In this document: positions 45,349 through 57,172 of the stretch, one piece after another
How positions within the stretch are numbered: the first letter of the stretch is position 1
Layout: each line of letters opens with the position of its first letter
Assembly: GCA_012932295.1 (NCBI GenBank)
Contig: JAAONU010000016.1
Coordinates: forward strand, 18,009,530 to 18,073,529
Length of the DNA: 64,000 nt
Reading direction: 5' to 3'
Source: Cyclina sinensis
Taxonomy: Eukaryota > Mollusca > Bivalvia > Venerida > Veneridae
Made by a program: the position numbers and the translations under genes
Notes under the pieces: model-generated
What the model was told of the DNA's origin: nothing
Database searches by the model: none
The model's input: only the letters and a program-made list of their open reading frames with translations

Positions 45349-46660
45349 ACGGACGATATGGACCACGGGACGATACAGACTAGACGATAAGGACCATACC
45401 CCGGGACCATACGGACCATATTTTGGGACGATATGGACCATGCTTCGGGACGATATGGACCATGTTTAAAAATTTTATTTTCAGCTGAAAAATGTATTTT
45501 GATAACAAATGTACTGACTTGGTGAAATGGGATTTTAACATATTTTGCTAAAAGAAATAGTTGTCAAAATAACACAATTAATTTAAAAGACTTTTAGTGG
45601 AACTTCAAAAAAAAAAAAAATAATTAAAAACAATTGTAGAAACACCACAAAAAGCACTAAAAATTACTCATTAGCAGGTGTTTTTTTTTCTTCAATGTAC
45701 AATAATTTTTAAAGTACCTTATTTAAGACGATTATTTTAGGAAACAAATTCTCAAGATTTCTTGCTGCTTCACTGGTTTAAAAGCAGTTTTTGTGTTGAA
45801 TATATCTGATTGTCCGCTGTGTGTCCGTCCATCTGCAACTATTACTCGTATAAGTTAGGTTTAACTTCTAAATTCTCTTGCAAAATACATCCACTCGGAT
45901 ATGAATCTAAGAGAGCGATCTTTAAATTCAACGTAAGTTAATAGACTGTAGTGTAATATCTTTTTATCATAATTTTCCGTGTGAAAGAATATCCTTTATT
46001 ACTATTATGTACTTTTCTGCCATCGTTGTTTTGGTTATGAACATAGTAAGTAATGTTTAAAGCAGCTCATTCACAGATGGGTGCAAGAAATTAGAATTCA
46101 AAGTTCATGGCTCCTGTTTGTTTTACTTTTAACTACCTTTTTACTGATCTATGCTTTCATATCGTAGTCATTCATGTTTAAAGAAAGTTTATACTTATAA
46201 ATACTGAATTTGTTTGCCTGTATATTCTTTACTGCGAAGTGCAGCTGTCATTTGGTTTAGATAGTTATGATTGTATATAGGTTTTTAAGGTAACTGTGTC
46301 AAAACGTTATGTAATTACCAATAATATTGTAGGAGTTACATGTGATCAAGAATTGCATGTTGTTACGTTTGAATAAAGCAAAATAAAATCATAAATTGTT
46401 ATTTTTTATGTCAGTAGTTTTGGGAAAAGCAGAGATTTGTTATGAAAATACATTTTTTTCAACAGAAAATAATTTTTTTTAACATGGTCTGTATCGTCCC
46501 GAAATATGGTCCGTATCGTCCAAAATATGGTCCGTATCGTCTCTTCCGTATCGACCCATGGTTCGTATCAACCGTAATTCGTACCATCGCGTTTTCATCT
46601 TCGTGTCATCGTACCATAGCGTTTTCACCATCATAGCATTTAGCATTGCGGGTTATGGTA
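45349..46660. mobile_element. Third foldback-like element with 20-bp unit arrays
   Basis: The left array has units like gggacgatatggaccat (45353-45465); the right array is inverted, atggtccgtatcgtcc (46485-46560). The innermost left unit (ttcgggacgatatggaccat) matches the innermost right unit inverted (atggtctgtatcgtcccgaa). The interior of about 1 kb is AT-rich without a recognisable gene. The right side continues into accatcgcgttttcatcttc arrays like the second element's. Confidence 0.6.
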
Positions 46661-46834
46661 AAATAAAAAGTCACGATTGTCCAAACGGAACACCGTAGAC
46701 TCCTCGATCAGACATGTTTTAATGCATTTTAAGTTGATGCACTCAGAATAGTTTTTATGAAAATCTAAGTTTGACTCAAAATCTGTGAATAAGCTCCTTT
46801 TAAACCCATGCAGTATGAAAAACGTAATTTGTAC

Positions 46835-46966
46835 CACAGGAGCCTGAAATTGTATCAATAATTAATTTTAAAAGCCCAAAAAAATCCCCACTGTATTTTT
46901 TTATATACAGTGGGGATTTTTTGGGGCTTTTAAAATTAATTATTGATACAATTTCAGGCTCCTGTG
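46835..46966. mobile_element. 132-bp palindromic MITE with 7-bp target duplication
   Basis: Arms 46835-46896 and 46905-46966 are 62 bp each and reverse-complementary with a single mismatch (CCCA against CCCC), around an 8-nt T-rich loop. TTTGTAC flanks both ends exactly (46828-46834 and 46967-46973), a target-site duplication. Ends are CACAGGAGCC / GGCTCCTGTG. The near-perfect arms indicate recent insertion or selection for the hairpin. Confidence 0.85.
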
Positions 46967-49900
46967 TTTGTACCCTACAAGCACTTCTATACCATCTTGT
47001 TTTGATGTACAGTATACTTAAAATATCACTGCTGAACGTAAAACCGAAAGTATTTTAATAGTAAGTGTTACCCCACAAATATTTCCTGAAAATACAAGAT
47101 CTAAGCTAACGATAAATCAACACAAATGTAAAGTAGTCACATAAACCTTATTTGTTTCCTATAACTATAAAGCAATAATCGTTGTTTTCAAATCGAAAGT
47201 AGGGTTTTTCCAACAGGGGAATAAATGCCGTCCACATTCCGCTAAGTCAGATAAAATGGACGGTTCTTAATTTTAAATGGAGAAAGTGTCTATACTGATC
47301 GGCAGTAACATTGACATTGAATCCGTACTATAATTAGTGGTTTTCTGCAAGATTCTATTCTGTACCTCATAAGAAATAATATATTGCTGTACCTGTATAA
47401 GCAATACTTATTCAAAATGTTTGTAACTTCTATGCATTAAAACAAAAGTAAACTGTTTCATTGGTAAAAAAAAAAAAAAATCTGTATTTTTTTAAGCAGA
47501 GTACGAAATAATAATTTATTAAAATATATTGATTAAAAGACTAATGTTACCACAGCATAATGAGAATAACCTTTATCTTTTCTTTTCTTCTTTATTCCAT
47601 TATCTATTACTTGAAGTTGTTCACTTGTTCTATTTTCCTTCCTTCGTACGTTCTGTTTTTCTTTTTTTTGCATTTTGAACAAAAGTTTCTAATAAATTTT
47701 GCACATACTTTTCGGCCTCTGTGCAATAAATGGTGATTAAATGAACTGCAAAATTAATTTGTTCAACTTAAAGTATAAGAATCGTAAATTATTTTATTTC
47801 AACCTTCAGTCATTTTAGGCATTAAAAAAACAACACATTTTCACCCAAAACTGACAATTTTACATATTTTTACAATGAGCTATTTAAGACAAGACAAGTT
47901 TTAACTTCAAACTTCGCTATAATAGTTGTGTCTATAAAGCGGTTTCTTAGTCTGGCCGTAAAACAACAATGTCGTGTTTAATAGAATTTTGAATTCTGTT
48001 CTGAACAATAGAGTAACGTATTAAAGAGGTGTACCATTTGTTAATACTCAATCTTTATTCTTTAACAATGAGCATAGGTTTGTTAACAATTATAAATATA
48101 TTTATTAGATTTAGTTCAATTCAAATAAAAGTAAATGTTTTAACACCAAAACAAAATAGAAAGCCAAAAAAATGAAACGCGAGCAACCAGAAGAAAATCG
48201 TCAAGGGAAAAAGCAATTCTTAACTATAACGAACCTAAGAATCCGAAGACAAATACCTATGAGGTGTAATTTCTAACAATAATACGAATCACTTTACTAA
48301 ACCAAAAGTTACATGCACGGGTATATAAAAAAAACCGTGTACTTCAAATCATCAATTTGCAGATAACTACATAGTTGAATCAGGAATATCCTCGTTTTTA
48401 TATTTCGGCACTTTGTACCAGTTTAGTTTTCCTCTGGGGCTCTACATCTTCAGATCAGCTTTCGATCGGTAATCAAATCCTCATGATAATATTCTGCTAA
48501 ACTACAGTGTTAAACATTTGTTTCCGTGTATTAGTGACAAAATCAGAAAGCTTTTTTAGTCTGCCACATTACTTGGTGCATTCATCAGCTGTCGTGTTTT
48601 GTGCAATCATAAATCTACGAAATAACATTACCCTAGTTACAAATACCCTTTACGACGCACTTCAAACACATGAACTTACAGACTTAACATATCAGTATAA
48701 AACGAATATAAAAATCTGCCTTTTATAAACAGCATCATTCGAGTGTCCTCCCTTGCTGAACAAGAATTTCTTTAAATGTCCTGGCGATATTAAAAACGCT
48801 CATTCTTGCTACCCTAAAAAACAGCATCGATCTAGATCATTTGTTGCTCTCACCTAGTGTGAAACAGCAACGTATACACTGACGTAGCATACTTATGAAT
48901 TGACTATTAATTTTTCATTGTTTGAAGCAGTGGCTTTTGTCAGCATCACTGTCTGCACTTATTTTAAAGTCTGTGTTTTTTTTTTTCCATAAAATTTTCA
49001 TGCCTTGATTTGGTAACGCCAATGTCGGCTACGGTCTTGTCTGAATTATATATATGCGTCGAACATAGGTAAGAAAAATTAGAACTTTCTTACCCTCTTG
49101 TTGTAAAGCGCCAGCTACTCTTTATGTAATCAAATTATTATCAAACGGTTTAATTTGTAGCATTTTTTCACAAGTATAATATTGATTCATACTGATTTTT
49201 ACAATTTCTTTTAGTAAGTTAAAGAGCCGGTTAAAATACATGTATTAAAATAACATGCTTTATACTTATGTGTTACAACTATGATCCTTGTGGACATTCC
49301 CCTTATTCAAACAGCTGAATACAACCACGTGCACAATATAAAAGGTCTGCAGAAAACAGCGGTTTCACTAACCTGATGGTTGAGCCACTAAATGCAAAAA
49401 TTAGCTACGGTCACGGCAGAAGTTACGAGACCGTTGACATGTCGACATTTAAAACAGATAAAAAGAATCTTATATGTATGGAAGCATGGAGGGGACATTT
49501 TATTTCTGTCTTATCTCATGGCCACTAAGAAAAAAGTTATGAGTGGCCACGATATTTCGTGGTGATGAACATATCTTTTGTTTTTCGTTTTCCCCCCTGT
49601 TTTAACTCGTTGCCACGAGAAAAAAAAATCAATGTCCTCCGTACATATGCCTGTTATAAAATAAGATGCTCGTTAAAAGAATAGTTGACACCTAATGCAC
49701 ATCATTTCATTGTTTGTATCTGTTATGTTTGTATGTGAAACTGGATCTTCGGTATGATAAAAAAGAAGAAAGGTTTTTAATAAAAACTATATTTTAGAAA
49801 CTTTGTCCATGACAAAGGCGGAAATAATCTTTTTAAACTTGGTACGAAGAAACCAATATCTAACATTATTTTTATATAAAGCTAGCTCAAAGACTATTAA

Positions 49901-50825
49901 ACATGGAAACATAATGGTTTTCTATCTTTTCTACTGCATCTGAAGCGAGTCTATTTCTTAGTTTCTTAGTTCCATAGCCTATATGATCTATCTAACCAGG
50001 CTATTTTACCTCTAGCTGACAAACAGTCTTTGAAAACATTTTATAATATCGTGGCTTTCTAAACAGAAAGCATTTTCTGGAAGTTTATGTAGGAAAATAA
50101 ACAACACATATCACAAAAGGCATTTAGAGCGGCGCAGTAAGTTTTTTTTGTTACCCGTTCTGTGTGTTGAGTCAATTAAACAGAAACAGTTTTGGTGTGT
50201 GTGTGTGTGTGTGTGAGGGAGGGCAATATTGTGTGCTTTTCATGTGCGCTGAAAATTGACAATACTCTGATCCAACAATGTCTAGCAACAAAACTTCGTG
50301 AACAACAATCGCTTACTAAAAAAAAATAAATAAACAAGTAAACAAATAATTAAAAAAACCAACAAAAACACATAAAACAATTGTTGCTTTCATCCAGCAT
50401 GTTGCTATAATACAGAAGAGGAGAAATAAACAAATTTTGAAGAAACTATAGAGGATGTTTCATAGTGATTTTTTTCTGGTTGTGGTTGCATTTGTAACTA
50501 AAACATGTTCATGGATTTTTTTTCTTTATTTTTTTTTATCATACCACTGTTTTATGCATTTAACATGTAACCTGCTTAATTTACAAAATTAAACATAATA
50601 CTAACAACTGACTGCATCACGTTTTGTTATAAAATTTGAACTATGTTCATAATTTTGCATTCGGATTTAAGCTTTGACATCAGTTGACACTGACTTTGTA
50701 CTACTGCTCTACTTACTGTTGTTGAAGCTATGTCTATGAAATTTGGACCAGAGGTACAATTCTGCCTTTAGATTTCAACTTCTACATTGGGTAAACTTAC
50801 CTAGCTTTCATCAATGGCCTTCGTT

Positions 50826-50879
50826 TTTAAGCGGTTATACTCGGGTGAGCGATATAGGCCACCATGATCCTCTTGTTAG
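50826..50879 (-). mobile_element. Inverted pearl-like left end only
   Basis: On the minus strand: AACAAGAGGATCATGGTGGC then CGCTCACCCGAGTATAACC. No core or right end follows. It is the only clear pearl left end in this orientation in the window. Confidence 0.6.
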
Positions 50880-51677
50880 ACATGGAATAACTGAACCATA
50901 GGATTTATTCACTGAAGTCCAGATTCTGCGGAGACTTCAAAGACAGGCGCGATGTTGTCAAGTGAAGGAGAAACGAGCGATTTGCTTCAGTCGCAAAACT
51001 TCTGCGTAGTCAGTCATGGTGTGGACGGGTATCTGTATGATGCAAAAAACCTGTACGTTTTTGACAGTGACACGATAACAGGGGAATAATTCTGCAATTG
51101 TATTGAGATACATGAAGACTCAAGTTCGTCCGCACTTTGCAGTAACAGAGCCTGATTTCAATCTGATAGACTTTAATGCGCGATAATTAATTATACTTTA
51201 AATCATACTTTGGCAAAAATTATATCAGTAATAATAAACGATCCTCATCCATTTTTGACAGACTGACAACAGCAAGACTTATAACGTTATAATCAGTGTT
51301 TCTAGAGGAACATAAAATATATTTTATGCTACGGCTGCATTCTAGAAGTAAAATTTTAAATTACAACAATCCATCGTTTGAAAACATGAAATGAGATTGG
51401 TAAGATTAGAGGAAATGTTCAAAGTGCAAAAGGAATGAGGCTGGAAAGAAAGATAGGAGGCTGCGGTTTATGTCGTAATGTAAGTCTTTCTTTGGTCAAC
51501 CGCCCTCAGTTTGGAATCAGAAGACTTGGCCTTAAAGCCGAAGGATTTTTAAAGATTGATTTGCGTTAAAAGAATTTAAGCATTAACATAAATATTAATA
51601 TTGATGTTAAATTCATTAACCAATTCATTTTTCGTTGATGCATTTGATCGTCTCTTTGCTCGTGCACGAACTGATCG

Positions 51678-51680
<3 letters not shown>

Positions 51681-51717
<37 letters not shown>

Positions 51718-51718
51718 T
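51681..51718 (+). repeat. (CA)n microsatellite followed by (TA)n
   Basis: About 14 CA units followed by atatatat. Ordinary simple-sequence repeat. Confidence 0.9.
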
Positions 51719-51757
51719 TTAAGGATCAAATCATTGCAGACTTCAAGAAAGAAAATA

Positions 51758-52596
51758 AACTAGAAATGTGTCCATAGGACACAGATGCCCTCACTCAGCC
51801 CCAGAGTGGGGGCATAAAAATGTCCCTGGGGTCACTATTGGCCCTGTCCGAGGGGTCACAAGTTTTAAATAGCAGTATAGAAGGAAATCTTTAAAAATCT
51901 TCTTGTCTGAAACCACAAGGCCTAGAATTTTAAAATTTGGCATGAAGCAAGCTTTTTCAAATTATTAGATTAGGATAAAGGTCACAGAGGCTAAAATATA
52001 GCTAGCAATATGGCCACGAGATAGTCATACACGCTGAATCATTAATAAGAATGGTTTTAAAAATGACAACTATAAGAAACCTGTTTTGGTGTGAAGACTC
52101 AAAATACTGTCTCCACAATAAAGAATAAATCTATACGGGAAACCCCAGGTGCACAACTTTACATGCTGATCAACATTTCTGTACAGTTTCTTGACTGTAG
52201 GTGTAGCGCTTTTGCAGGTACAGGCGACACAAGTTGAAAATTACTATTTTTGACTAATTAAGGGGCCAAAACTCTAACAGCTCCAAATAAATCTTTACGG
52301 GAAACCCTAGGTGCACAACTTCACATGCTGATCAACATTCCTGTAAAGTTTCTTGACTGTAGGTGCAGCGCTTTTGCAGATACAGGCGACACAAGTTGAA
52401 AATTACTATTTTTGACTAAGTAAGGGGCCATAACTCTAACAGTTCCAAACCCCAGGTGCACAACTTCACATGCTGATCAACATTCCTGTAAAGTTTCTTG
52501 GCTCTAGCTCCAGTGCTTTTGGAGCTACAGGCTACACAACTTTATGGGACGGACGGACGGATGGACGGACATGGGCAAATCTGGGGGGCATAAAAA
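51758..52596 (+). mobile_element. ACTAGAAATGTGTCC family element, second copy
   Basis: Same left hairpin as the 40628 copy; core units with tacatgctgatcaacattcc at about 52160, 52323 and 52468; (GACG)n at 52540-52570; ends GGGGGGCATAAAAAA. A pearl-type block in inverted orientation (ttaaaaatcttcttgtctg) sits at 51810-52000, so it contains an older nested fragment. Confidence 0.65.
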
Positions 52597-53179
52597 ACAG
52601 AAAGAAGGGAAGAAAGCAGCAAAAAAAAAAGAAAATAAAACTTTATAAAACTATATAGATTTAAATTTGATCTTATATTCGTTGCTTTGCGTAAATTACT
52701 TGTTGTCTGCTCAAGACATCTAAAATAAGACAATAAAATATATGATAAGGTTGTAATTAGCTTCGTATTACATTATAGTGTTCATGTCAACCCATTTCAT
52801 TCGAGGTGAACAGGAAAAAATTTAAGTAGCATTTTGATTTCTTTCTTGATTTGTTTTTTCATATAATAACTTTGCTTAGCAACGATGGCAGAATGATATT
52901 TTATTCTAGCGTGAAATTCGTGTTTCTTCTGCATACAAAGAACAAAACTGAAAAAAAATGATAATGATTTAATGAATCGATATACGTGTACGATAACACC
53001 GCGATCTCTGCTTAAATCGTAAATACTGCACGATTATCTGAATAAATTAAGAGATGTCTTCAGACACCTAATTTTGGTATTGAAGACGGTCACCTTATCT
53101 CCGGCAATCTAAAAACAATTAATTAATACGGATAAATATTTATTAAGATTGAAATATTGTTTATTTTCTTTTTTAATAG
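52597..53179. other. AT-rich, no feature recognised
   Basis: No splice-bounded coding sequence or repeat seen. A few clustered CpG-containing motifs occur at about 52980-53030 (cgatatacgtgtacgataac). Confidence 0.4.
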
Positions 53180-54181
53180 AATGTGAAAAGGGCTGCACAG
53201 ACACAATCAAAGTTGTTATCTTTGTGAACCGGATTATTGTATGTGGTGTGTAAGATGAAGTTTTAAGTTTACAACCGCGTATATGTTTAGAACTGAAAAG
53301 ATTAATGAAGAAAGTCGTGAAAGCGATGGATTATGTCAAAAGTATATTTGTTTAACATTGCTTCGAAAATGTAAAGGCAAAACCTTACAGAGATGTCTTT
53401 TCATATAAAATACCGACCAGATATCTATCACTTTACTTAACTTGCCATCTACCTGATACCTTTGAAGTTGGTTCCAAAAAGGAGAGACATAAAGCTTACA
53501 CTTGTTAAACATTACATTCTCGGTATCTGTAAAAATATATTTTAGTTTATTACATGGTCTTATCAATATGTCTGATTTTATTCTTCCGTTTCAGAATTTG
53601 CGGAAAGTGGGATTGTGGGTAAGATATAACTAGGGATAATGAATCAACAATCATTCATGTATTATAAAAGCTAGTCTTTGCATTAATATATGAAAAGGCA
53701 TCGAAAATTCAACGTCATTTTTCTTCTGTGCCTGTAATTTACGATGATCTTTCTTCCTTAGTCTAGAGAATATATCTATAGAGTATATATCTAAAGAGAA
53801 TTCTTACAGATAATTAAAAGGAAAAAAAAAGAAAACTTCATGGGAAGTAGTGAAACGCATACAAAACGCCTGGAAAAAAACTTTGTCTGTCGATCAGAAC
53901 AAAATTATATTAATAATAAACGTATAAAATTTAAAGCAGTCCTTCTTCTTTAAATAAATGTTACTCAGAGAACGTCTTCTTTTCAAGGCCTTTTTTAGTT
54001 TTGTTAGGTTATTTTTGGCTGACTAAAAAAAATCAACAAGGAAACACTGATAATTATTTCTGTGCTTTTCAGCGTTGACTTTGATGGAATAACTGTGAAT
54101 TGTTTAAAAAACTGTAATGAAGACGATTATTGTGAAATTTATGTTGGTATTCCCCATGCTGAGTGTGTCCTCATGAAGTAA
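53180..54181 (+). CDS. Candidate two-exon end of a small Cys-rich protein
   Basis: Plus strand. Exon a, 53180-53249: acceptor ttttttaatag, donor GTAAGA, encoding CEKGCTDTIKVVIFVNRIIV. Exon b, 54073-54181: acceptor gtgcttttcag, encoding VDFDGITVNCLKNCNEDDYC and AECVLMK before a TAA stop. The phases fit (2 then 1), giving about 59 residues with seven Cys. A small secreted or domain-like Cys-rich C-terminus is possible. No family is recognised and upstream exons were not found. A minus-strand RRM-like exon lies inside the intron, so at least one of the two may be false. Confidence 0.3.
53460..53526 (-). CDS. Candidate RRM-like exon, possibly 5' part of the macro-domain gene
   Basis: Bounded by an acceptor with a good tract (tatttttacag, 53528-53527) and a donor GTATCA (53459); it enters at phase 1 and leaves at phase 2. 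It encodes TENVMFNKCKLYVSPFWNQLQ. The pattern K-x-L-x-V-x-P-F/Y-x-x-x-L resembles the last strand of the RRM-like domains at the N-terminus of PARP10/PARP14-type proteins. It lies on the same strand and about 10 kb upstream of exon 1. Linking exons were not found, and a plus-strand candidate gene spans it, so membership is inference. Confidence 0.35.
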
Positions 54182-55208
54182 ATCTCTCCAATGTGTGTTC
54201 TCTTGTATACTAACGAACATCTTGAAAACTTAATTTTACTCACATTTTGCTCTAATACGAACTTCTTTAAAAGATCTTAAACGGCAAATGGGTTCGATCA
54301 TTTCTCATCAATCTATATTTTCTTTATTTCAAGCTGTTGTTTTGTTTATGTTAAAAAATCTGGTCACAGCCAGAGCTTGATTTTAGCTCTGTAAATATGT
54401 CTTCACACATTTCAAAAGCAATTGTCGTAAATGTTTACTTATCTAAAAACATAAAATTTCATTTAACAAGAGGAATAAATAAAACAAGATAAAACATGTT
54501 CTGCTTTTGTACTTGCATTGATTTAATAACACTGTTTTAAGATAAGACAATATAAGATATTTCAATCTTTTATTATAGTGACATGTGTATAGTATTAATC
54601 TACAAGTATATAATGAATGTCAAAACAATCCCGGCCCAATGGACCTAAAAGTCACCAATGATTTGAATTTAATATATGATGGTTTCACGTAGTTTATAAA
54701 AATAAAATTACAATATATTAATGTTTATATATAATAATATATATAATTATTGTATTTAAAAGAAATAATGAATTCACATAAAAACATATAAACAAATATA
54801 AATAAGTTAGGATTCAAAGAATTATTTAATGATTAAACCCTGGAACTGAACATTCATCCTGCAGGCTCTAAAATATTCAATTTTTCATAACTTATACGGA
54901 ATTAAAAGAACATTTGAACCAATTTCAATTCCTTTTCTTCGTACCATAAAAACTTGAAAACAATTTTGGCCGTTTTTCTTGGAAAGAGCTCGACTGATAT
55001 CAAGTAGCTTTCTTACTTTTATGCACACTGTCTACGTATGGTAAGAAATAACTTTAGAAACAATAAATGGTCCCCTCTATGGCACTGACCTATCGGTAAA
55101 TAAAGAACTAAAAGATCGTTAAACAAATCCAGCTGACTGCCTACAAACGGCCTGGATCAGTTCTACAGTGTGTTTTATGTAGTAAAACCAATGGGTCTAT
55201 TACTCTGT
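54182..55208. other. AT-rich, no feature recognised
   Basis: Very AT-rich (runs such as atatataataatatatataat near 54728). No gene or repeat family recognised. Confidence 0.45.
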
Positions 55209-56296
55209 AAACATGAGGGCCATGATAACCATAAATCGCTTATCTGAGTCCAATTGCTAAAGCTTTATAATGATAGTTGTGTTAATGTTTTTTTTAAACC
55301 AGACCAAGACAAGGCGATCGGTAAAACCGACATATGCTCCCCGAAGCAGGAGCCAAAAGGACATGTGCAAGGCAAGAATATACAGGCAAAGTCATAAAGT
55401 GGGCACATTTATTTTTCATAAACAAATAAAGATGTAAAGTGAATATGAAGATAATTCAAAATAGGGGGAAATTTAGATAATTGTGCTTTATGTGCCCTGC
55501 ACATCTACCACTATGTTAAGTTTAAACTAATTATCAGCTGTAGTGTCTAAGTAGAGCTCCAGACAACATTTTGTAAAAGGCAGGTAATTCAGAAACCTGG
55601 CAAAACAAGGTTACAGTTCCTCTGCACTGCACTACTGCTCAATGCCATGTACCAGTGTGTGAAGTTTAGTTATCTCATATAGTTTTCTAGTAATGCTCCG
55701 TATAAGCTTTTTTTTTTTTAAATGGGAAATAATTCAAGAACGGGCAAAATAGAGCTACGGTTCTTTGGCACTGCACTCCGCCGTGCAATGCCCTCTACCA
55801 CTGTGTGCGGTTTAAACAAATTATCTCTAAGGGTTTTCAGGTTATGCTCCGGACAAGATTTTTCTAAAAGGGGAGATAATTAAAAACGGGGCAAAATAGT
55901 TATGGTTCTTTGGCACTGCAGTCCGCCTCAATGCCCTATACCACTGTGTGCAGTTTAAACAAATTATGTCTAAGGGTTTTCAGGTTATGCTCTGGACAAG
56001 ATTTTTCTAAAAGGAGAGATAATTCAAAAATGGGACAAAATAGAGTTATGGTTCTTTGGCACTGCACTCCGCCTCAATGCCCTCTACCACTGAAAGGTGC
56101 TGTAGGAAGATCAAAAGGCAAAAAGCTATTAAAAAGCCAAACAGTATGGATCATGCTGGTACTATAAGTATCTCCTCTTAGTACTTACTCATACCGTTTT
56201 ATTTTCTTCTAACCAGAGTTGCTAAGAAACATCCGAGACAGGAATGTATGACAGACAAACAAAATAGATGGCAACTAGTTGCTCCCCTGAACGTGA
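55209..56296 (+). mobile_element. Truncated pearl left end plus a separate tandem-core element
   Basis: 55209-55265 is a degraded pearl left end (acatgagggccatgataacc, cgcttatctgagtcc). From about 55305 a different element starts (gaccaagacaaggcgatcgg, atatgctccccgaag) with three to four units of about 130-150 bp marked ggttatgctccggacaag and tggcactgcactccgcc, ending with tggcaactagttgctcccc. The latter follows the same general layout but has a weak terminal hairpin. Confidence 0.5.
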
Positions 56297-56639
56297 TTTT
56301 AGCAGTTTTAAGCATCTTATCTTCTTTTAGTGAACTCAAATCAATACATTGTGATCATAATTCCATATTGTGTAATGGATTTTAAACTATATATAAAGGT
56401 GCATAATTAAGTCTTATCCCAAATGAAGAAAAACTATATACACATATTTTTACAAACATTATCACAAGCTGGAGATAAATATTACCTTGAAGTTACGTCC
56501 ATCATCCTTTATTCCATGTTAGTACTACAAATATGCCTTGCCAACAAGATTATAAGAAATATAATTTGACCAAAATCATGGTAGGAATTGCTTACTGATT
56601 TTTCATTTACATTGACTTTGAATATGATACAAGTTTGTT

Positions 56640-56894
56640 ATTAAATGTGCGGAGGAGAATTTCGTATAGTGTAACTAATCAGTATTTAACAGCAAAGTTG
56701 AACTATAGTTTTTTTCCTTCATCCTTTTGTTGTTGGCGTTGTGTAGATGTTACAATATAACAGATTTTTTGTATTCCATTCTCAACACAGTATGTTACAG
56801 TAATACATGAAATTCTGTATTGTTCAAATACTGCAAATGATGTTAGATGCCAGATCCTACAATAGTTAAATAAATATCTGGCTGCAAACTGCAA
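56640..56894 (-). other. Unrecognised minus-strand open frame
   Basis: From an acceptor-like ttgtag at about 56858 the frame reads IWHLTSFAVFEQYRISCITV, then TYCVENGIQKICYIV and a charged end, to a stop at about 56703. It could be a terminal exon, but no family is recognised and no partner exon with fitting phase was found. It lies between the RING-like and RRM-like candidates. Confidence 0.2.
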
Positions 56895-57078
56895 ATTTCA
56901 GAACATAGCAAAACAGCAAAAGCTTGATCGAGTAAAGACATGAAATGAACTAATTCCATCCGTTTATGGTTAGTGTAGATGGCAGTTATTTTGTAATGTA
57001 TAAATATGTTAAATCCTTAAAAATATATATTTTTAACAAAAGAAAAATAATCTCCAGCTATCTTCTTCTAGAACTTAC

Positions 57079-57146
57079 TTGAAAGTATCCTTCAAAGCAT
57101 TCTTTACAAAATACATGTCCACTGTTAATTTTCTTTCCGTCGGCCA
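57079..57146 (-). CDS. Candidate RING-finger-like exon fragment
   Basis: On the minus strand, open sequence ending at a consensus donor (CAA|GTAAGT, donor from 57078) encodes ADGKKINSGHVFCKECFEGYFQ. The C-terminal part, GHVFCKECFEGYF, fits the middle of a RING domain (G-H-x-F-C-x-x-C-F). The upstream C-x2-C pair is not in frame: sequence back to a possible acceptor at 57173 has a stop in this frame, while the adjacent frame reads MDDCV, so either the exon starts at the weaker acceptor at 57148-57147 or there is a frameshift. It could be the E3 module of the macro gene (compare DTX3L with PARP9), a separate RING gene, or a pseudogene fragment. Confidence 0.3.
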
Positions 57147-57172
57147 CTAACACAGTCATCCATCACAGCTGT

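Larger units (their letters stand above)
46974..51757. other. AT-rich intergenic or long-intron region
   Basis: No confident gene. The 73-codon plus-strand frame at 48507-48728 is low-complexity. A relatively GC-rich patch at 50930-51020 could hold an exon (minus strand reads MTDYAEVLRLKQIARFSFT before a stop) but has no support. There is a (GT)n tract at about 50194-50213 and a (CA)n tract at 51680-51709. No other repeats recognised apart from the inverted end at 50826. Confidence 0.4.

Noticed and set aside
46640..46858. 72-codon minus-strand open frame
   Set aside because: Overlaps the palindromic MITE and the edge of a minisatellite array; no homology seen.
48507..48728. 73-codon plus-strand open frame as a gene
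   Set aside because: AT-driven composition, no splice or start context, no recognised domain.
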